Source: Inia geoffrensis (taxonomy: Eukaryota > Chordata > Mammalia > Artiodactyla > Iniidae). Taken from it: a stretch of 64,000 nucleotides of DNA. How positions within the stretch are numbered: position 1 is the stretch's first letter; each line of letters opens with the position of its first letter. The DNA lies in contig CM070904.1 in the NCBI GenBank assembly GCA_036417435.1, positions 127,410,695 through 127,474,694 on the forward strand. Reading direction: 5' to 3'. Positions 47,961-58,087 of the stretch are shown piece after piece. Below the pieces are notes generated by a model. The model had not been told where the DNA came from, ran no database searches, and saw nothing but the letters and a program-made list of their open reading frames with translations. The translations under genes and the position numbers were made by a program.

Positions 47961-48894
47961 CCCTTCATTCATTCCACAAACATTTGGGCAGGACACTATA
48001 AACCAAACCCCACATTGGGCTCAGAAGTTACCAGAATAAATGCAATTATTTCCTCTTCTCCTCACTGCCCCCGACCACCAAAGGCTCCCAGTGGAGCTTT
48101 TACACGTACAGGGTTTGGGGGGTACCCGCTGAATGCTCTGTTCTTCAGGATGCTCAGTTCTCTTTGCTTCAACCGCACCTCATATGCCACCTTCCTGAGA
48201 TTCCTTATCTCCCTGTTCATTCGCCTGCATCGTCTCACGCCTTTAGGAAACCTATTCTAAGCACCTGCTAAGTGCACCATGTTATGGTGGCAGGTGCGTG
48301 CGTTAGTGTATAGGTGTGTGCAGGGTTATATCGGATTTTTTTGGCTCACTTTCCCCCTTTCTCATTTGTAGTTTTCCTGTCTCCCCTTAGGTCCCGAGGG
48401 AGACCAGGCCCATGGCTTTTTGGAGATACCACTTCCCTGCCACGTGTGCACAGAGCTCAGCTCTGAGGCTGCCCGCAGTGTGGCAGGCCGTTGGTGGGGG
48501 GGCCTGGTGGAGCGAGGGCGGTTGGGCAGGGCAGGAACCCGTGCCACACTCCCGGGTGGGCAGGGCAAGAGGGGCACAAGGGAAACATGGGCCCTGGCTT
48601 CACCTGCCTGTGGACCCCGTCTCCCGACCCTGCTTCCCAGGGCCCCAGGCTGGGTGAGCAAACTCTGAGAAGGGGGTCACAGCGTCTGTGGGATTGGTGT
48701 CTTGAGGTGCCTAGCAGATGCCTGTAGGGGCTGGAGTTCTAAGTCTTCTATGCAGGAGACCATTCATTTTGTACACTTTGGAGCACCTAGCAGGTATAGG
48801 TACGGTGCTGGGCCCTGGGGGTACCACTGGAAGCACCTCAAAAGTGAATCTAATTTCTCTTTTCCTCCCCCACTGCATCTCACTGCTTTAGAAT
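47961..48894. other. Single-copy DNA with an L2-like start
   Basis: Bases 47965-48040 ('attccacaaacatttgggca') resemble L2-type sequence. The rest, including three overlapping frames at 48362-48727, is unrecognised. Confidence 0.4.
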
Positions 48895-49110
48895 AGGCCC
48901 CCATCAATTCTCACCTGTACCATTGCCACGATGTCCTTTAAACAGGTCTCCTGGCTTCAGTCTCTCCCAATTACTTCCAGTCCTCCCCACCCCATCCCAC
49001 TCAATACGCCATGTGAGTCGGCTGACACAGTTCTGAACCTGTCACTTTCCTGCTCAGAAACATTTTACATAACCTCTGCTAACAGTTTCATGCGTATCCT
49101 TCCAGAATGT
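48895..49110 (+). repeat. L2-like fragment
   Basis: The motifs 'acctgtcactttcctgctca' and 'aacctctgctaacagtttca', together with the preceding 'ctcctggcttcagtctctcc', resemble the L2 3' half. Divergence is high. Confidence 0.5.
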
Positions 49111-49127
49111 TCTCTCTATGCATAATT

Positions 49128-49155
49128 TCTCTCTCTCTCTCTCTCTCTCTCTCTG

Positions 49156-49195
<40 letters not shown>
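49128..49195 (+). repeat. (CT)n(CA)n compound microsatellite
   Basis: About 13 CT units pass through GT into about 19 CA units, ending at 49195. It is long enough to expect length polymorphism. Confidence 0.95.
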
Positions 49196-49198
<3 letters not shown>

Positions 49199-49351
49199 TA
49201 TCCTTTGTTTTACTTAGGCTGGACCACAGCACGTACACACTGTTCTGTATCTATTTCTTGGTAGTTTTCCAATTCAGCACACTTTAAATCCTTCACTCTT
49301 TATAAAGATTGTCTACTATTCTGCTATGGGCATATTTTGGGATGAAACGAG

Positions 49352-49717
49352 TGTCATAGACTGAATGTTTGTGTCCCCACCCCCCCTGCCCAAATTCATA
49401 AGTTGAAAACGATCCCCCAGTGTGGTGGTATAGAAGATGGGTCCTCTGGGAGGTGATGAGGTCGTGAGGGCTCAGCCTATGAGGGACCTAAGTGTCCTTA
49501 TAATAGAGACCCAAGAGAGCTCCCTTGCCATTTCCGCTATGTAAGATACAGAGAGAAGACATCCATCTATGAAGCAGGAAGAGGGTTCTCACCAGACACC
49601 AAACCTGCCAGCGCCTTGGTCTTGGACTTCCCAGCCTCCAGAGCAGTGAGAAGTAAATTTCTGTTGTTTATAAGCCCCTCAGTCTATGGTACGTAGCAGC
49701 CTGAATGGACTGAGACA
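49352..49717 (+). repeat. MLT1A-type solo LTR
   Basis: A full-length MaLR LTR can be followed from 'tgtcatagactgaatgtttg' through 'gagagctcccttgccatttc' and 'cttggacttcccagcctcca' to 'ctgaatggactgagaca'. Confidence 0.88.
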
Positions 49718-49829
49718 CTGAGAAATCCCTTTCAAGAACTGGGATACCCTTGACCAGAAGCTTTTGTGATATTTTCTGGGTGATAATTTTTGATAGCTCA
49801 TTCATGGATTTAATAATCATAAGCCATTT
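49718..49829. other. Spacer between an LTR and a SINE
   Basis: Short unrecognised DNA. The string 'tgtgatattttc' at 49766 resembles 'tgtgatatttttg' just right of the SINE, but the distance makes it unlikely to be the target-site duplication. Confidence 0.4.
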
Positions 49830-50037
49830 ATTTTTTTATTTTTTGCGGGACGCGGGCCTCTCACTGTTGTGGCCTCTCCCATTGCGGAGCACAGGCTCCG
49901 CACGTGCAGGCTCAGTGGCCATGGCTCACGGGCCCAGTCGCTCTGCGGCATGTGGGATCTTCCCGGACCGGGGCATGAACCCGCGTCCCCTGCATCGGCA
50001 GGCGGACTCTCAACCATTGCGCCACCAGGGAAGTCCC
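49830..50037 (-). repeat. CHR-type tRNA-Glu SINE
   Basis: A near full-length minus-strand copy has a short, interrupted A tail at the left. No convincing target-site duplication was found, and the tail decay suggests an older insertion than the copies with long poly(A). Confidence 0.9.
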
Positions 50038-50049
50038 ACTGTGATATTT

Positions 50050-50125
50050 TTGCTCTAATTTTTCAGAAGAGGAAACTCAGGTCCCAAGCGGTCAAGAAGT
50101 TGTTCTGCTCACGCAGCTGACCCTA
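50050..50125 (-). repeat. MIR SINE fragment
   Basis: In reverse: 'cagaagaggaaactcaggtc' and 'gctcacgcagctgacc', the central MIR part. Confidence 0.5.
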
Positions 50126-51199
50126 GCACAGCCAGCAGAGGAGCTGAGTCCTGCGTGGTTCCAGCGCCTCCTCCTCTGTGTCCCTGCACTTCCAGACTCA
50201 CCCAGGCCCTGGGAAGTCTATTTCCCTCTGTGCAGACATTTTGCTCGATGCATCCATTTAAGAGGTGAGCTTGACTCAGGCTGCATGTGGCTCATTCTGA
50301 TTCGGCATGACTGTGTAGAGAACTGGACAGATTTAATGAGAGGCAGCACCCTAACTGGGCCAAGGCTGGGTCTGTACACCGACGTCGCCTTGGAGCATGC
50401 CAGCAGGTAAGTGGGTGGCAGAGGTCAGGGCCTCCCTTAGGTATTTATAGGCGCAAGCCCGACAGAGGAGACCTCGAGACTCCAGGTGGGGCTGGAGGAA
50501 TACGGGGGCTGCATTGTTCTGGAAGCTGGGTTCCCACGGCCTCTGCTCACATCCCCGACTTCCAGCCCAGGCCCCAGGATCCAACCTGGAATACACGCCT
50601 CGAGGTACAACTTCTCACTTCTCAGAGAGTTGACCTGCCTGTTTCTTTGTTGGCATAGACAAGAGTTCTTCTGTACCAGGTAATTATGGAGTGGTGGTGC
50701 AACATTTGGGGATGCCTAGGACGGTGGCAGTTTTATGTGCCCTCAAACCCCTGATATGGCACCCGCTCTGTTCTTGGGGTGTCCAGAGGACATGTCAGAT
50801 GACGAATGTGGGGAGAAGGCTCAGCTCAGGAGAACTCCTAATTCTGCCCTCAAGTTATTGCTGGTCTGAACTTCCAGAAGGATGCTCAGTGGTCTTGTGC
50901 TGGTGTGGGTGTTGAGAGAGCTCCTCTCAGCTTGGGGTGGGAATCCCAGCTAGCTGGGCCCGAGCGGAGTTGTTGAACCCTCTGGAAATGGGGTTTTCTT
51001 GGAAAGAGGCTGCTTGCTCTGCTGGTGCTGTTGGCAGACTAGATGCCCGCAGCTGCCTGCCCTTTGGAGAGAGGCATGATTTCAACGTGGTAGCCAACAG
51101 GCAAATGCTGTACCCCAAACTGACCCAGGGTCAAGGGTTTTCCTCTGGGAAGGCTGCAGTGTGCCTCCCTCCTGCTCCCCAGGTGTTTGGCTCGCATTG
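50126..51199. other. Single-copy DNA, no gene seen
   Basis: No repeat or gene is recognised. Frames of 60-117 codons overlap on both strands. Confidence 0.4.
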
Positions 51200-51295
51200 T
51201 TCTGGGCTCCCAGAGCAGGGCAGGGACCACCAGGGTTTATCTGTTTATCTGTCTTCTGGCACACACGAGGAACTCAATACAGATTTGTAAACTGC
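51200..51295 (+). repeat. L2 3' terminal fragment
   Basis: The run 'gagcagggcagggaccacca', 'ctgtcttctggcacacacga' and 'ggaactcaatacagatttgt' matches the L2 3' end in order. Confidence 0.6.
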
Positions 51296-51771
51296 CAAAG
51301 CGTCGTCCTAACGTGGGCGGGCGAATGCTGACAACAGAGCCCCTGGATCTGGACGGTGCCCATGAGGTTCTGCTCCCAGCAGGAGACGGGCAAAAGCAGG
51401 GACCCTCCACTGCTTGCCTTTTCCTGGGGAAGCCTTTCAGCCCTCCGAGTCCTGGCTGTGGGTCTTGTGGCGTGTGGTCCCGGTGGTTACGGGCGCGGGT
51501 TCTGGAATCTAGCGGGGGCAGGCTCAGATCCACCCGTCTCCACCACCGACCCCAGGAAGCCATCCACTGCCTCCCTGACCCATTCCTCAGCTTCCCTGCT
51601 ATTGAGATGGCAGCGCTAAAGCCGGCTTCGTGGGCTGTGTGGAGATAAGGGAGCTTCCTTTTATAAGCTGTTTCACTCTGGACTCAGCACCCACAAGGCC
51701 ACAAACCATGGCAGCGGCTGGTAGCCTCAGGCAGGACTATCTGAAACCGCTGCTATTCAACTACTTTTGAC
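51296..51771. other. Single-copy DNA, no gene seen
   Basis: A 153-codon plus frame (51187-51648) starts in the L2 fragment and shows no domain. Confidence 0.4.
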
Positions 51772-51791
51772 CTACGAAATGGCAGTTTCTT

Positions 51792-52054
51792 TTTCATTTT
51801 TTTTAAACATCTTTATTGGAGTATAATTGCTTTACAATGGTGTGTTGGTTTCTGCTTTATAGCAAAGTGAATCAGCTATACATATACATATATCCCCATA
51901 CCTCCTCCCTCTTGCGTCTCCCTCCCACCCTCCCTATCCCACCCCTCTAGGTGGTCACAAAGCACAGAGCAGATCTCCCTGTGCTGTGTGGCTGCTTCCC
52001 ACTCGCTAGCTATTTTACATTTGGTAATGAGAGGGTGGCATGTACTTATATATA
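51792..52054 (-). repeat. Young L1 3' end with 20-bp target-site duplication
   Basis: The perfect 20-bp repeat 'ctacgaaatggcagtttctt' lies at 51772-51791 and 52055-52074. Between the copies lies an L1 3'UTR on the minus strand with its A-rich tail at the left. The last 25 bp or so (about 52030-52054) read as the reverse complement of the L1 sequence expected next, i.e. a small 5' inversion. The perfect duplication implies a recent insertion. Confidence 0.9.
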
Positions 52055-52264
52055 CTACGAAATGGCAGTTTCTTGAAGTTCAACCCGACCCTGTCTTCTC
52101 TCTGACAGTTTTATGCTGGTGGGTGAGACCGGGTTGTGCTGAGGGCTCTCCCCTCCCCCAGGACTCGGGTCCCAGCTCAACCTCCTCCCTGGAGATGGAG
52201 GGGCCAGCATGGCAACTCTTATAGCTCCCTGCTTGCCAGGTGGAGAGACACAACCCAGGGAGGT

Positions 52265-52375
52265 GGGTTTTTACCCAAAGATACACACCTGGTAGGAGTG
52301 AACCTAGGACCAGAATTCGAAGTTTTTGACTCCTACCTAATTCAGTTCTCTTTCCACTAAGCCAGTCTGAGGTTA
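52265..52375 (-). repeat. MIR SINE fragment
   Basis: In reverse: 'agtgaacctaggaccagaat', 'tcgaagtttttgactcctac' and 'ctctttccactaagccagtc', the tRNA-like MIR 5' half. Confidence 0.6.
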
Positions 52376-52524
52376 CTGCCAGTTTGAAACCAGAGCTGGG
52401 TCCAGCGGGCCAACTACTTACATGTGGTGTCAAAGCATCACTGGAAATGTAATGAGGTTCAGGAAGATGGCATTTTCCAGAACTCCTCTCGGAGACAGTA
52501 TTGCACGGGGTTAGAAGTGTTTTT

Positions 52525-52765
52525 TAGCTCCAGCTTGGACACTGAAGGGTTGGGTGAACTCAGTTCTCTCATCTGTACAATGGGATAATAATAGTGTCTA
52601 CATCACGGGGGTGTCGTGGGGATTAAATGAATAAGTATTTGTAATTCGTATTGTAAATAATACAGTTTGTAAATACAATTTACAAAACACTTAAAAAAGT
52701 ATTGTAGGGTATTTAAAGAGTGTCCAGCACTTTGTAAGAGCCACTTAAGTGTTTGCTGTTATTAT
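52525..52765 (+). repeat. MIR SINE
   Basis: The plus-strand order 'agttctctcatctgtacaat', 'gggataataatagtgtctac' and 'cgtggggattaaatgaataa' runs to 'gagtgtccagcactttgtaa'. A small internal duplication of 'gtaaata'/'tttacaa' DNA (52640-52690) lengthens the copy. Confidence 0.8.
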
Positions 52766-53159
52766 TATGAAGAAATTTGGGGATTGGTGCTGCTAATGGG
52801 TGTGCGAGTTTGGGCCAGCGCTGAGTTCCTGAGGATAGAGAACAGTCCTTAAGCGGACACTGAGGGCCCCTTTTCCTTCCCCACCCCCCGTCCTGTGCCG
52901 GCTTTGGCTCTAAATACGCACATGACAAATACTTACTAGCAGCCCATAGGGGCTGGGGTTAGCGTGTGTCCACAGCTTTCCTCCTCCATGCCAACATCTC
53001 TTCCTCAGGGGCATCGTTGTCAGCCTCACAGGTTTTACAGAGCAGGGCATTTGTGGGCACTTGTGAGGTCAAATAAGGCCATCCTTGTCAGGTGCTCAGA
53101 CAGGTCCCAGCCCTAGTGACCACTATTTGGTTTGGGGCAATAATAGTAACCCCACCCAT
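52766..53159. other. Single-copy DNA, no gene seen
   Basis: No repeat or gene is recognised. Confidence 0.4.
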
Positions 53160-53300
53160 CCCCATTAGAACACAAACTCCACAAGGCCAGGGATCTATGT
53201 TTACTCACAAAGCATCCCAAGTTCCTAGAACAATGCAATAAATGCACAAGGTAAGAACACGATAAATTTTTGCAATATGAATGAATAAATTTCTCCCCAT
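53160..53300 (+). repeat. L2 3' end
   Basis: The order 'cacaaactccacaaggccag', 'ggatctatgtttactcacaa' and 'tcctagaacaatgcaataaa', with the end 'atgaatgaataaa', is a clear L2 3' terminus. Confidence 0.75.
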
Positions 53301-53404
53301 CCTAAAGGAGATTAGAGTCTAAAAGAGGAATCCAGAAAACAGCCACAGGCTCTGTGGAAATCAATTCAGCCTATTTTAAACGGGGACATTCTCAAGTCCT
53401 CCCT

Positions 53405-53671
53405 AATTTGCCCTCCCAACCCGATTAAATTTACTGCTTCCCATCTCTAGGAGCTGAGCCCCTCTTTCAGTGGTCACTGTCTCTGCTCCACCCAGGCTTT
53501 TATTTTATGTCACCTGGAAAATTGCAACAGACTCACTTTCTGTCCCCTTGTACCCTGAAGCCAAAAGAAAGACTTCCTCCAAAGCTGATCAAGTGCGATC
53601 ACCACTCCCTTGCCTAAAGGAGTTTGAAATCTTCCCATTACCTCCAGGCTAAAGTCCAGCTCCAATGGCCA
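53405..53671 (+). repeat. L2 fragment
   Basis: The end of this block, 'cccttgcctaaaggagtttg' to 'cattacctccaggctaaagt' and 'ccagctcc', is typical L2. It is cut off at 53671, where L1 DNA begins. Confidence 0.6.
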
Positions 53672-53995
53672 ATAAGCCCATGCAAAGATGCCCAACATCA
53701 TTAGTCATCATTGCACCAAATGCCAATCAAAACCGCACTCAGATACCACTTCACGCCCACTGGCATGGCTATTATCAAAAAAGACACAATAACCAGTGTT
53801 GATGAGGATGTGGGGGGATTAGAACCTTAATACATTGCTCGTAGGAATGTAAAATGGTGCAGCTGATGTGGAAACAGTCTGGTAGCTCCTCAAAAAGTAA
53901 AAAAAAAAAAAAAAAAAGTTATATATAGAATTACCATATGACCCAGCATTTCTATTCCTAGGTAAATACCCAAGAGCTTAAACAAACCCTTGATG
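53672..53995 (+). repeat. L1 ORF2 C-terminal fragment
   Basis: The series 'aaagatgcccaacatcatta', 'atgccaatcaaaaccgcact' and 'tggtgcagctgatgtggaaa' to 'catatgacccagcatttcta' follows L1 ORF2 near its 3' end. A run of about 19 A (53899-53917) interrupts it. The fragment is truncated at both ends. Confidence 0.8.
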
Positions 53996-54262
53996 AATTT
54001 TCTAGAGGACACTGTTGAACGGCACCTTTCTCCCTGATTTTTATTTCTACTTTTAATATATCTTTCATAGCCAAATGTCAACTTAGCCACTGCTATGTCT
54101 TCCAAGCCCTGTTTTCTTGGACTGCCCTTTGCAGGTCTAGATTTTATCATGAAGACTTAGTTCTTCCACCTGTGTTTAGGCAATCACATATTCTTACATT
54201 GTCCAAACAATAATATTCATAATGGATTGAGTAAAATACTGATAGATTACATTTCTTTCTCA
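53996..54262. other. Single-copy DNA, no gene seen
   Basis: Short unrecognised stretch before a SINE. Confidence 0.4.
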
Positions 54263-54276
54263 AAAATGTTAAATTA

Positions 54277-54494
54277 GGGCTTCCCTGGTGGCGCAGTGGT
54301 TGGGAGTCGGCCTGCCGATGCAGGGGACACGGGTTCGTGCCCCGGTCCGGGAAGATCCCACGTGCCGCGGAGCGGCTGGGCCCGTGAGCCATGGCCGCTG
54401 AGCCTGCGCGTCCGGAGCCTGTGCTCCGCAACGGGAGAGGCCACAACGGTGAGGGGCCCGCGTACCGCAAAAAAAAAAAAGAAAGAAAGAAAAG
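54277..54494 (+). repeat. CHR-type tRNA-Glu SINE with target-site duplication
   Basis: This full-length plus-strand copy retains CpGs throughout the body and both Pol III boxes. The tail is poly(A) with GAAA units. The duplication 'aaaatgttaaatta' lies at 54263-54276 and 54495-54508, exact. It is one of the best-preserved copies in the window. Confidence 0.95.
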
Positions 54495-54508
54495 AAAATG
54501 TTAAATTA

Positions 54509-55734
54509 AGTTTCAAACAGATAATACATGTACATGGTAGGGAAAATGCAAGCAGTTGGAAAGGGTGTACAGAGGAGAAGCTGTGTGACTCTTAGGGCTC
54601 ACCCTGCTTTCTACTTTTCCTCCCCAAGCTCGCCGTGGAGGTGGGGCTCCCCCGGAAGCAGGCTCTGACACAGGTGGTTTGGAGGGGAGTCTCCTGGGGT
54701 CAGTGCTGTGCAAAGGAAGGGAGGGCGGTGGGAGGGGAGGGAGGAGCTGGGCCGCAAGCCCCAGGGAAGCCTCAGCTGAGCCCACAGGGAACCCTGGAAC
54801 TGAGACCCTTCAGAGCATCTGAGTTAGGACAAGGGGACGGGGTCTTTATACTCTGGGCAGGCCAGTCTTCAGATACAGTGCTTTCTGGGGTATGACCAGG
54901 AGGAGGAAGTTCTTTTCAGCCCCCTGAAGGGGACCCAGGTGGCCCAGCACGGAGTCCACTGTCATGCACGGTCACCAAGTTACCTCCAGCCCTTGCCACC
55001 CTTTTTGGCCAAATGCTTATTTTTCATTTTTATTTTCTTGTAGCTCTGAGGAGGAGTCTCTGAGTCTGGGTGAGCCCTGTCCCCCAGGGCCTCCCTGTTC
55101 CATTCCCATCGCCCTGTCCCTGCCTCAGGGGTGGAGCCCACATGTGGGACACAGCTGGGCCTTAGCCTCAGGCAGCCTGGGAGGAGATCCTAACGAGTCA
55201 AGGTTTCCCCCCACTACCCTCTTTTTTTTCTAAGACAAATTTCTAGGGCTCTGGAGTTATAAAAAGCTCCCATGTGTCATTTTCTGGCAGTTGGACAGCT
55301 GCAGAATGTCACTCGGCAAGCCTTCCCACCACCCCCTCCACCCCCACCCCCCCACCCCCCGCCGCCGGGCTCGGTGTTTGATTGACGGGTTTGCCAAAAA
55401 CAGTTGCAGGTTATCACAAATCTGTTATAAGGAGGTTTGTCAACTTGTAAGAAAAATACAACACAGAACACTCTTTTCCAAATACCCGCTCCTAACGTCT
55501 CAGGGACAGAGGTGTTGCCAAACTCCGTCGGAGGCATGTGAGGGTGGGTAAACAGGGGCTTGGAGTGCAATAAAGGGGTATGAACCCTGTGTGGGAGGAG
55601 GACAGGCCACCCAGCATCAGTCAGCTTACCTGTGAGGTAAGGCTCCCAAGGCTCTCGGGGAGGATCCTTCCTGGCCTCTCCCAGCTTCTGGTGGCCCCAG
55701 GCCTCCCTTGGCTCGTGGCTGCATCACTGTCATG
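54509..55734. other. Single-copy DNA with a C-rich tract
   Basis: No gene is recognised. Bases 55325-55368 are strongly C-rich (G-rich on the minus strand). Open frames of 80-99 codons have no domain. Confidence 0.4.
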
Positions 55735-55963
55735 TCTGCCTCCGTCTTCTCATGGCTTTCTCTTCCTCCCTCCCTGCTTTCTCTTCTGTATCTTTTAAGG
55801 ACACTTGTCATTGGATTTAGTGCCCACCTGGATAATCCAGGGTGATCTAGGATAATCCATTTAATCACATCTGCAAAGACTCTTTTCCAAATAATGCCAC
55901 ATTCACGGGCTCTGGGGTTAGGACATGGATATATCTTCGGGGGCCACCTCTCTACCCACTACA
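55735..55963 (-). repeat. MLT1-type LTR fragment
   Basis: The reverse order 'acacttgtcattggatttag', 'aatcacatctgcaaagactc' and 'ttccaaataatgccacattc' to 'ctctacccactacag' fits an old MaLR LTR. The other end is not clear. Confidence 0.65.
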
Positions 55964-57066
55964 GTCATCCTAACTTATTCTTCTATAGGTGATGTGGCTA
56001 AAGGTAGGAACGAAATTCCAATGAATCAGGTAATTCAGAAGGAAGGAGAGGGAGGGAGGGTGTGGGCTGTTGCATGTGTGCCTGTGGCACAGAGCTGCTC
56101 TGGGGCACTCAGTCTTTGGGGTGACATGTATGTCACCATGTGGAGGCTAAGAGGGGAGAGGGTTCTGGGTTGTATAGTCCTTGCCGTGGAGAAAGAGCGG
56201 GAGAAGGCTACTCCCAGGTTGTCCTGAGGTGACAACCTGAGACAGGGCCCCTCCTGGGTGGAGGAGGCTGACTCTTGTCTGACCTCTGGGGTCTTCAGGG
56301 GGCTTTGTCGCTTGTCCCCGTGGTAGAGTGGATTTGCACTCCGCCCCCATCAGAGCTCCTCTAATCAGCTCTTTTACTGATGAGAGCAGTCTAACGGTTT
56401 GACGACGGGGGATCAATGACAGCGGCTGTGGGTTCTTATGGCTGAGCCGTGTCTCCATGCGGCCAGGCAATGGTTAGATGGATTGTTCGCAGTGTGGGGA
56501 GCTGGAGATGTGGCTTTAGTTCTGGGTGTGGTTCTCGCACTGGCCTCCTTGTGCTGCCTCTTTGTGTAGGATTTTAAGGAATCCAGCTGTAAGGATGAGG
56601 AATTAGGGCCTGGTCATTGCTGGGATGGAAAGTTAGGCCCCTCTGTTTGGGGGATGCCCTCCTGGTGGCTTCCAAACCCTACAAAGGGAGCTGTTAAGTG
56701 TGGGGCTGAGGCCAAATTAGGAGGGCGAGGAGAGGGCTTGCAAACCAGGGGCAGGGCACCCTCAAGAAGTTTAAGGGTTGGGGGGAGCCCTGTAGTGCAG
56801 TATCCCAACTGGGACAATTTTGAGAGTGAAAGGATGACGCTATTAATAGTTATACCAAGACAATGGGCATTAACCAGGACTGTACCAGGCACACCAGAGG
56901 TTTAAGAGGGAAAGACCCACTAAAAATTGTGCCAGGGTTGACCTCTGTTGATTATCCTGGAAGAGTCAATCATCTGTTAAGGTCTTGAGATGAAGCAGGA
57001 ATCAGATAAGGCATCTGGCTACTGCCAAGCAAAGCATCACTCTCTTAAACTCTCTCCTTTCACAGA
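55964..57066. other. Single-copy DNA, no gene seen
   Basis: No repeat or gene is recognised. Overlapping frames of about 80-107 codons have no domain. Confidence 0.4.
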
Positions 57067-57598
57067 GGTCAGTGGGTCTCAAATCCAACTGCTTATTAGA
57101 ATTCCCTGGGGAGGGACTTCCCTGGTGGTCCGGTGGGAGAGAATCCTCCTTCCAATGCAGGGGACGCGTGTTCGATCCCTGGTCAGGGAACTAAGATCCC
57201 ACATGCTGGGGGGCAACTAAGCCTGCGAGCCAGAACTATTGAGCTCGTGCGCCTCAACAAGAGAGCCCGCGTGCCGCAACTACTGAGCCCACGCACTCAG
57301 GGACCCACGTGCCACAGCTAGAGAGAGAAAAACCTGCAGGCCACAACTAGAGAGAAGCCCACGTGCCTCAGTGAAAGATCCCGTGTGCCACAACTAAGAC
57401 CCGACACAGCTAAAAAACAAAAAAAAAAAAATAAGGAAAATAAGTAAATAAATAAAATATTTTTAAAAAAGAACAGAAATCAGTGATGTTGAGATTTAAA
57501 AAAAAAAATTCCCTGGAGAGCTCTTAAATTATGCTGATGCCAAACACAGGTATTTTTTCAAAAGCTCCAGTGAACTTTTCCACTGAACATAAAGAGCA
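57067..57598 (+). mobile_element. MER5-type hAT element split by a SINE
   Basis: The left part (57067-57113: 'tcagtgggtctcaaatccaa', 'ctgcttattagaattccctg') and right part (57508-57598: 'ggagagctcttaaattatgc', 'aggtattttttcaaaagctc') are contiguous pieces of a MER5A-like element. A long CHR SINE separates them. Confidence 0.75.
57114..57507 (+). repeat. Long CHR-type SINE with a second, extended tail
   Basis: This is a full-length long-form SINE. The target-site duplication 'attccctggggag'/'attccctggagag' lies at 57101-57113 and 57508-57520. After the (AAAT)n tail come about 28 bp of unrelated DNA (about 57471-57498) and then a second poly(A). That looks like read-through DNA carried along at the 3' end. 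Confidence 0.88.
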
Positions 57599-57613
57599 AG
57601 AAGCATTGGCACA

Positions 57614-57920
57614 TGTGGAGCAACTAAGCCCGTGCACCACAACTACTGAGCCTGCGCTCTAGAGCCCGTAGGCCACAACTACTGAGCCTGCGCTCTAGAG
57701 CCCGTAGGCCACAACTACTGAGCCTGCGTGCCTCAACTACTGAAGCCCGCATGCCTAGAGTCCGTGCTCTGCACCAAGAGAAGCCACTACAATGAGAAGC
57801 CCATGCACCACAATGAAGAGTAGCCCCCGCTCACTGCAACTGTAGAAAGCACACATGCAGCAATGAAGACCCAATGAGGCCCAAAATAAATAAATAAAAT
57901 AAATTAATTAATTTTTTTAA
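57614..57920 (+). repeat. 5'-truncated long CHR SINE with internal tandem
   Basis: It lacks the tRNA head and starts at 'tgtggagcaactaagcccgt'. The flanks 'agaagcattggcaca' (57599-57613) and 'aaaagcactggcaca' (57921-57935) form an imperfect target-site duplication. A 36-bp unit ('acaactactgagcctgcgct' onward) is repeated from 57639, 57675 and 57711. Confidence 0.85.
57639..57736 (+). repeat. 36-bp tandem repeat inside a SINE
   Basis: Two perfect units and about 26 bp of a third begin at 57639, 57675 and 57711. This is an expansion of a motif present once in other long CHR copies. Confidence 0.9.
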
Positions 57921-57943
57921 AAAAGCACTGGCACAAATAATCT

Positions 57944-58087
57944 CTAAAGTTTCTTCTAGTTCTAAATGTACATGAATGCCAAAGTCTTCTGATTTGCATG
58001 AAAAACCAAAAAAAACAACAGTTAATTAGGTTAAAGCTGAGCTGACCTACTCATCAGAAGACACTATCAAGAGAGTGAAAAGAAAAG
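57944..58087 (+). repeat. Source arm of a 144-bp direct duplication
   Basis: It matches 60824-60967 with four substitutions and no indels (about 97%). It contains single-copy DNA followed by the first 40 bp or so of the adjacent L1, which marks this as the original location. Confidence 0.93.

Noticed and set aside
49766..50052. 'tgtgatatttt' on both sides of a SINE as a target-site duplication
   Set aside because: The left copy is more than 50 bp from the SINE edge with unrelated DNA between, so it is probably chance.
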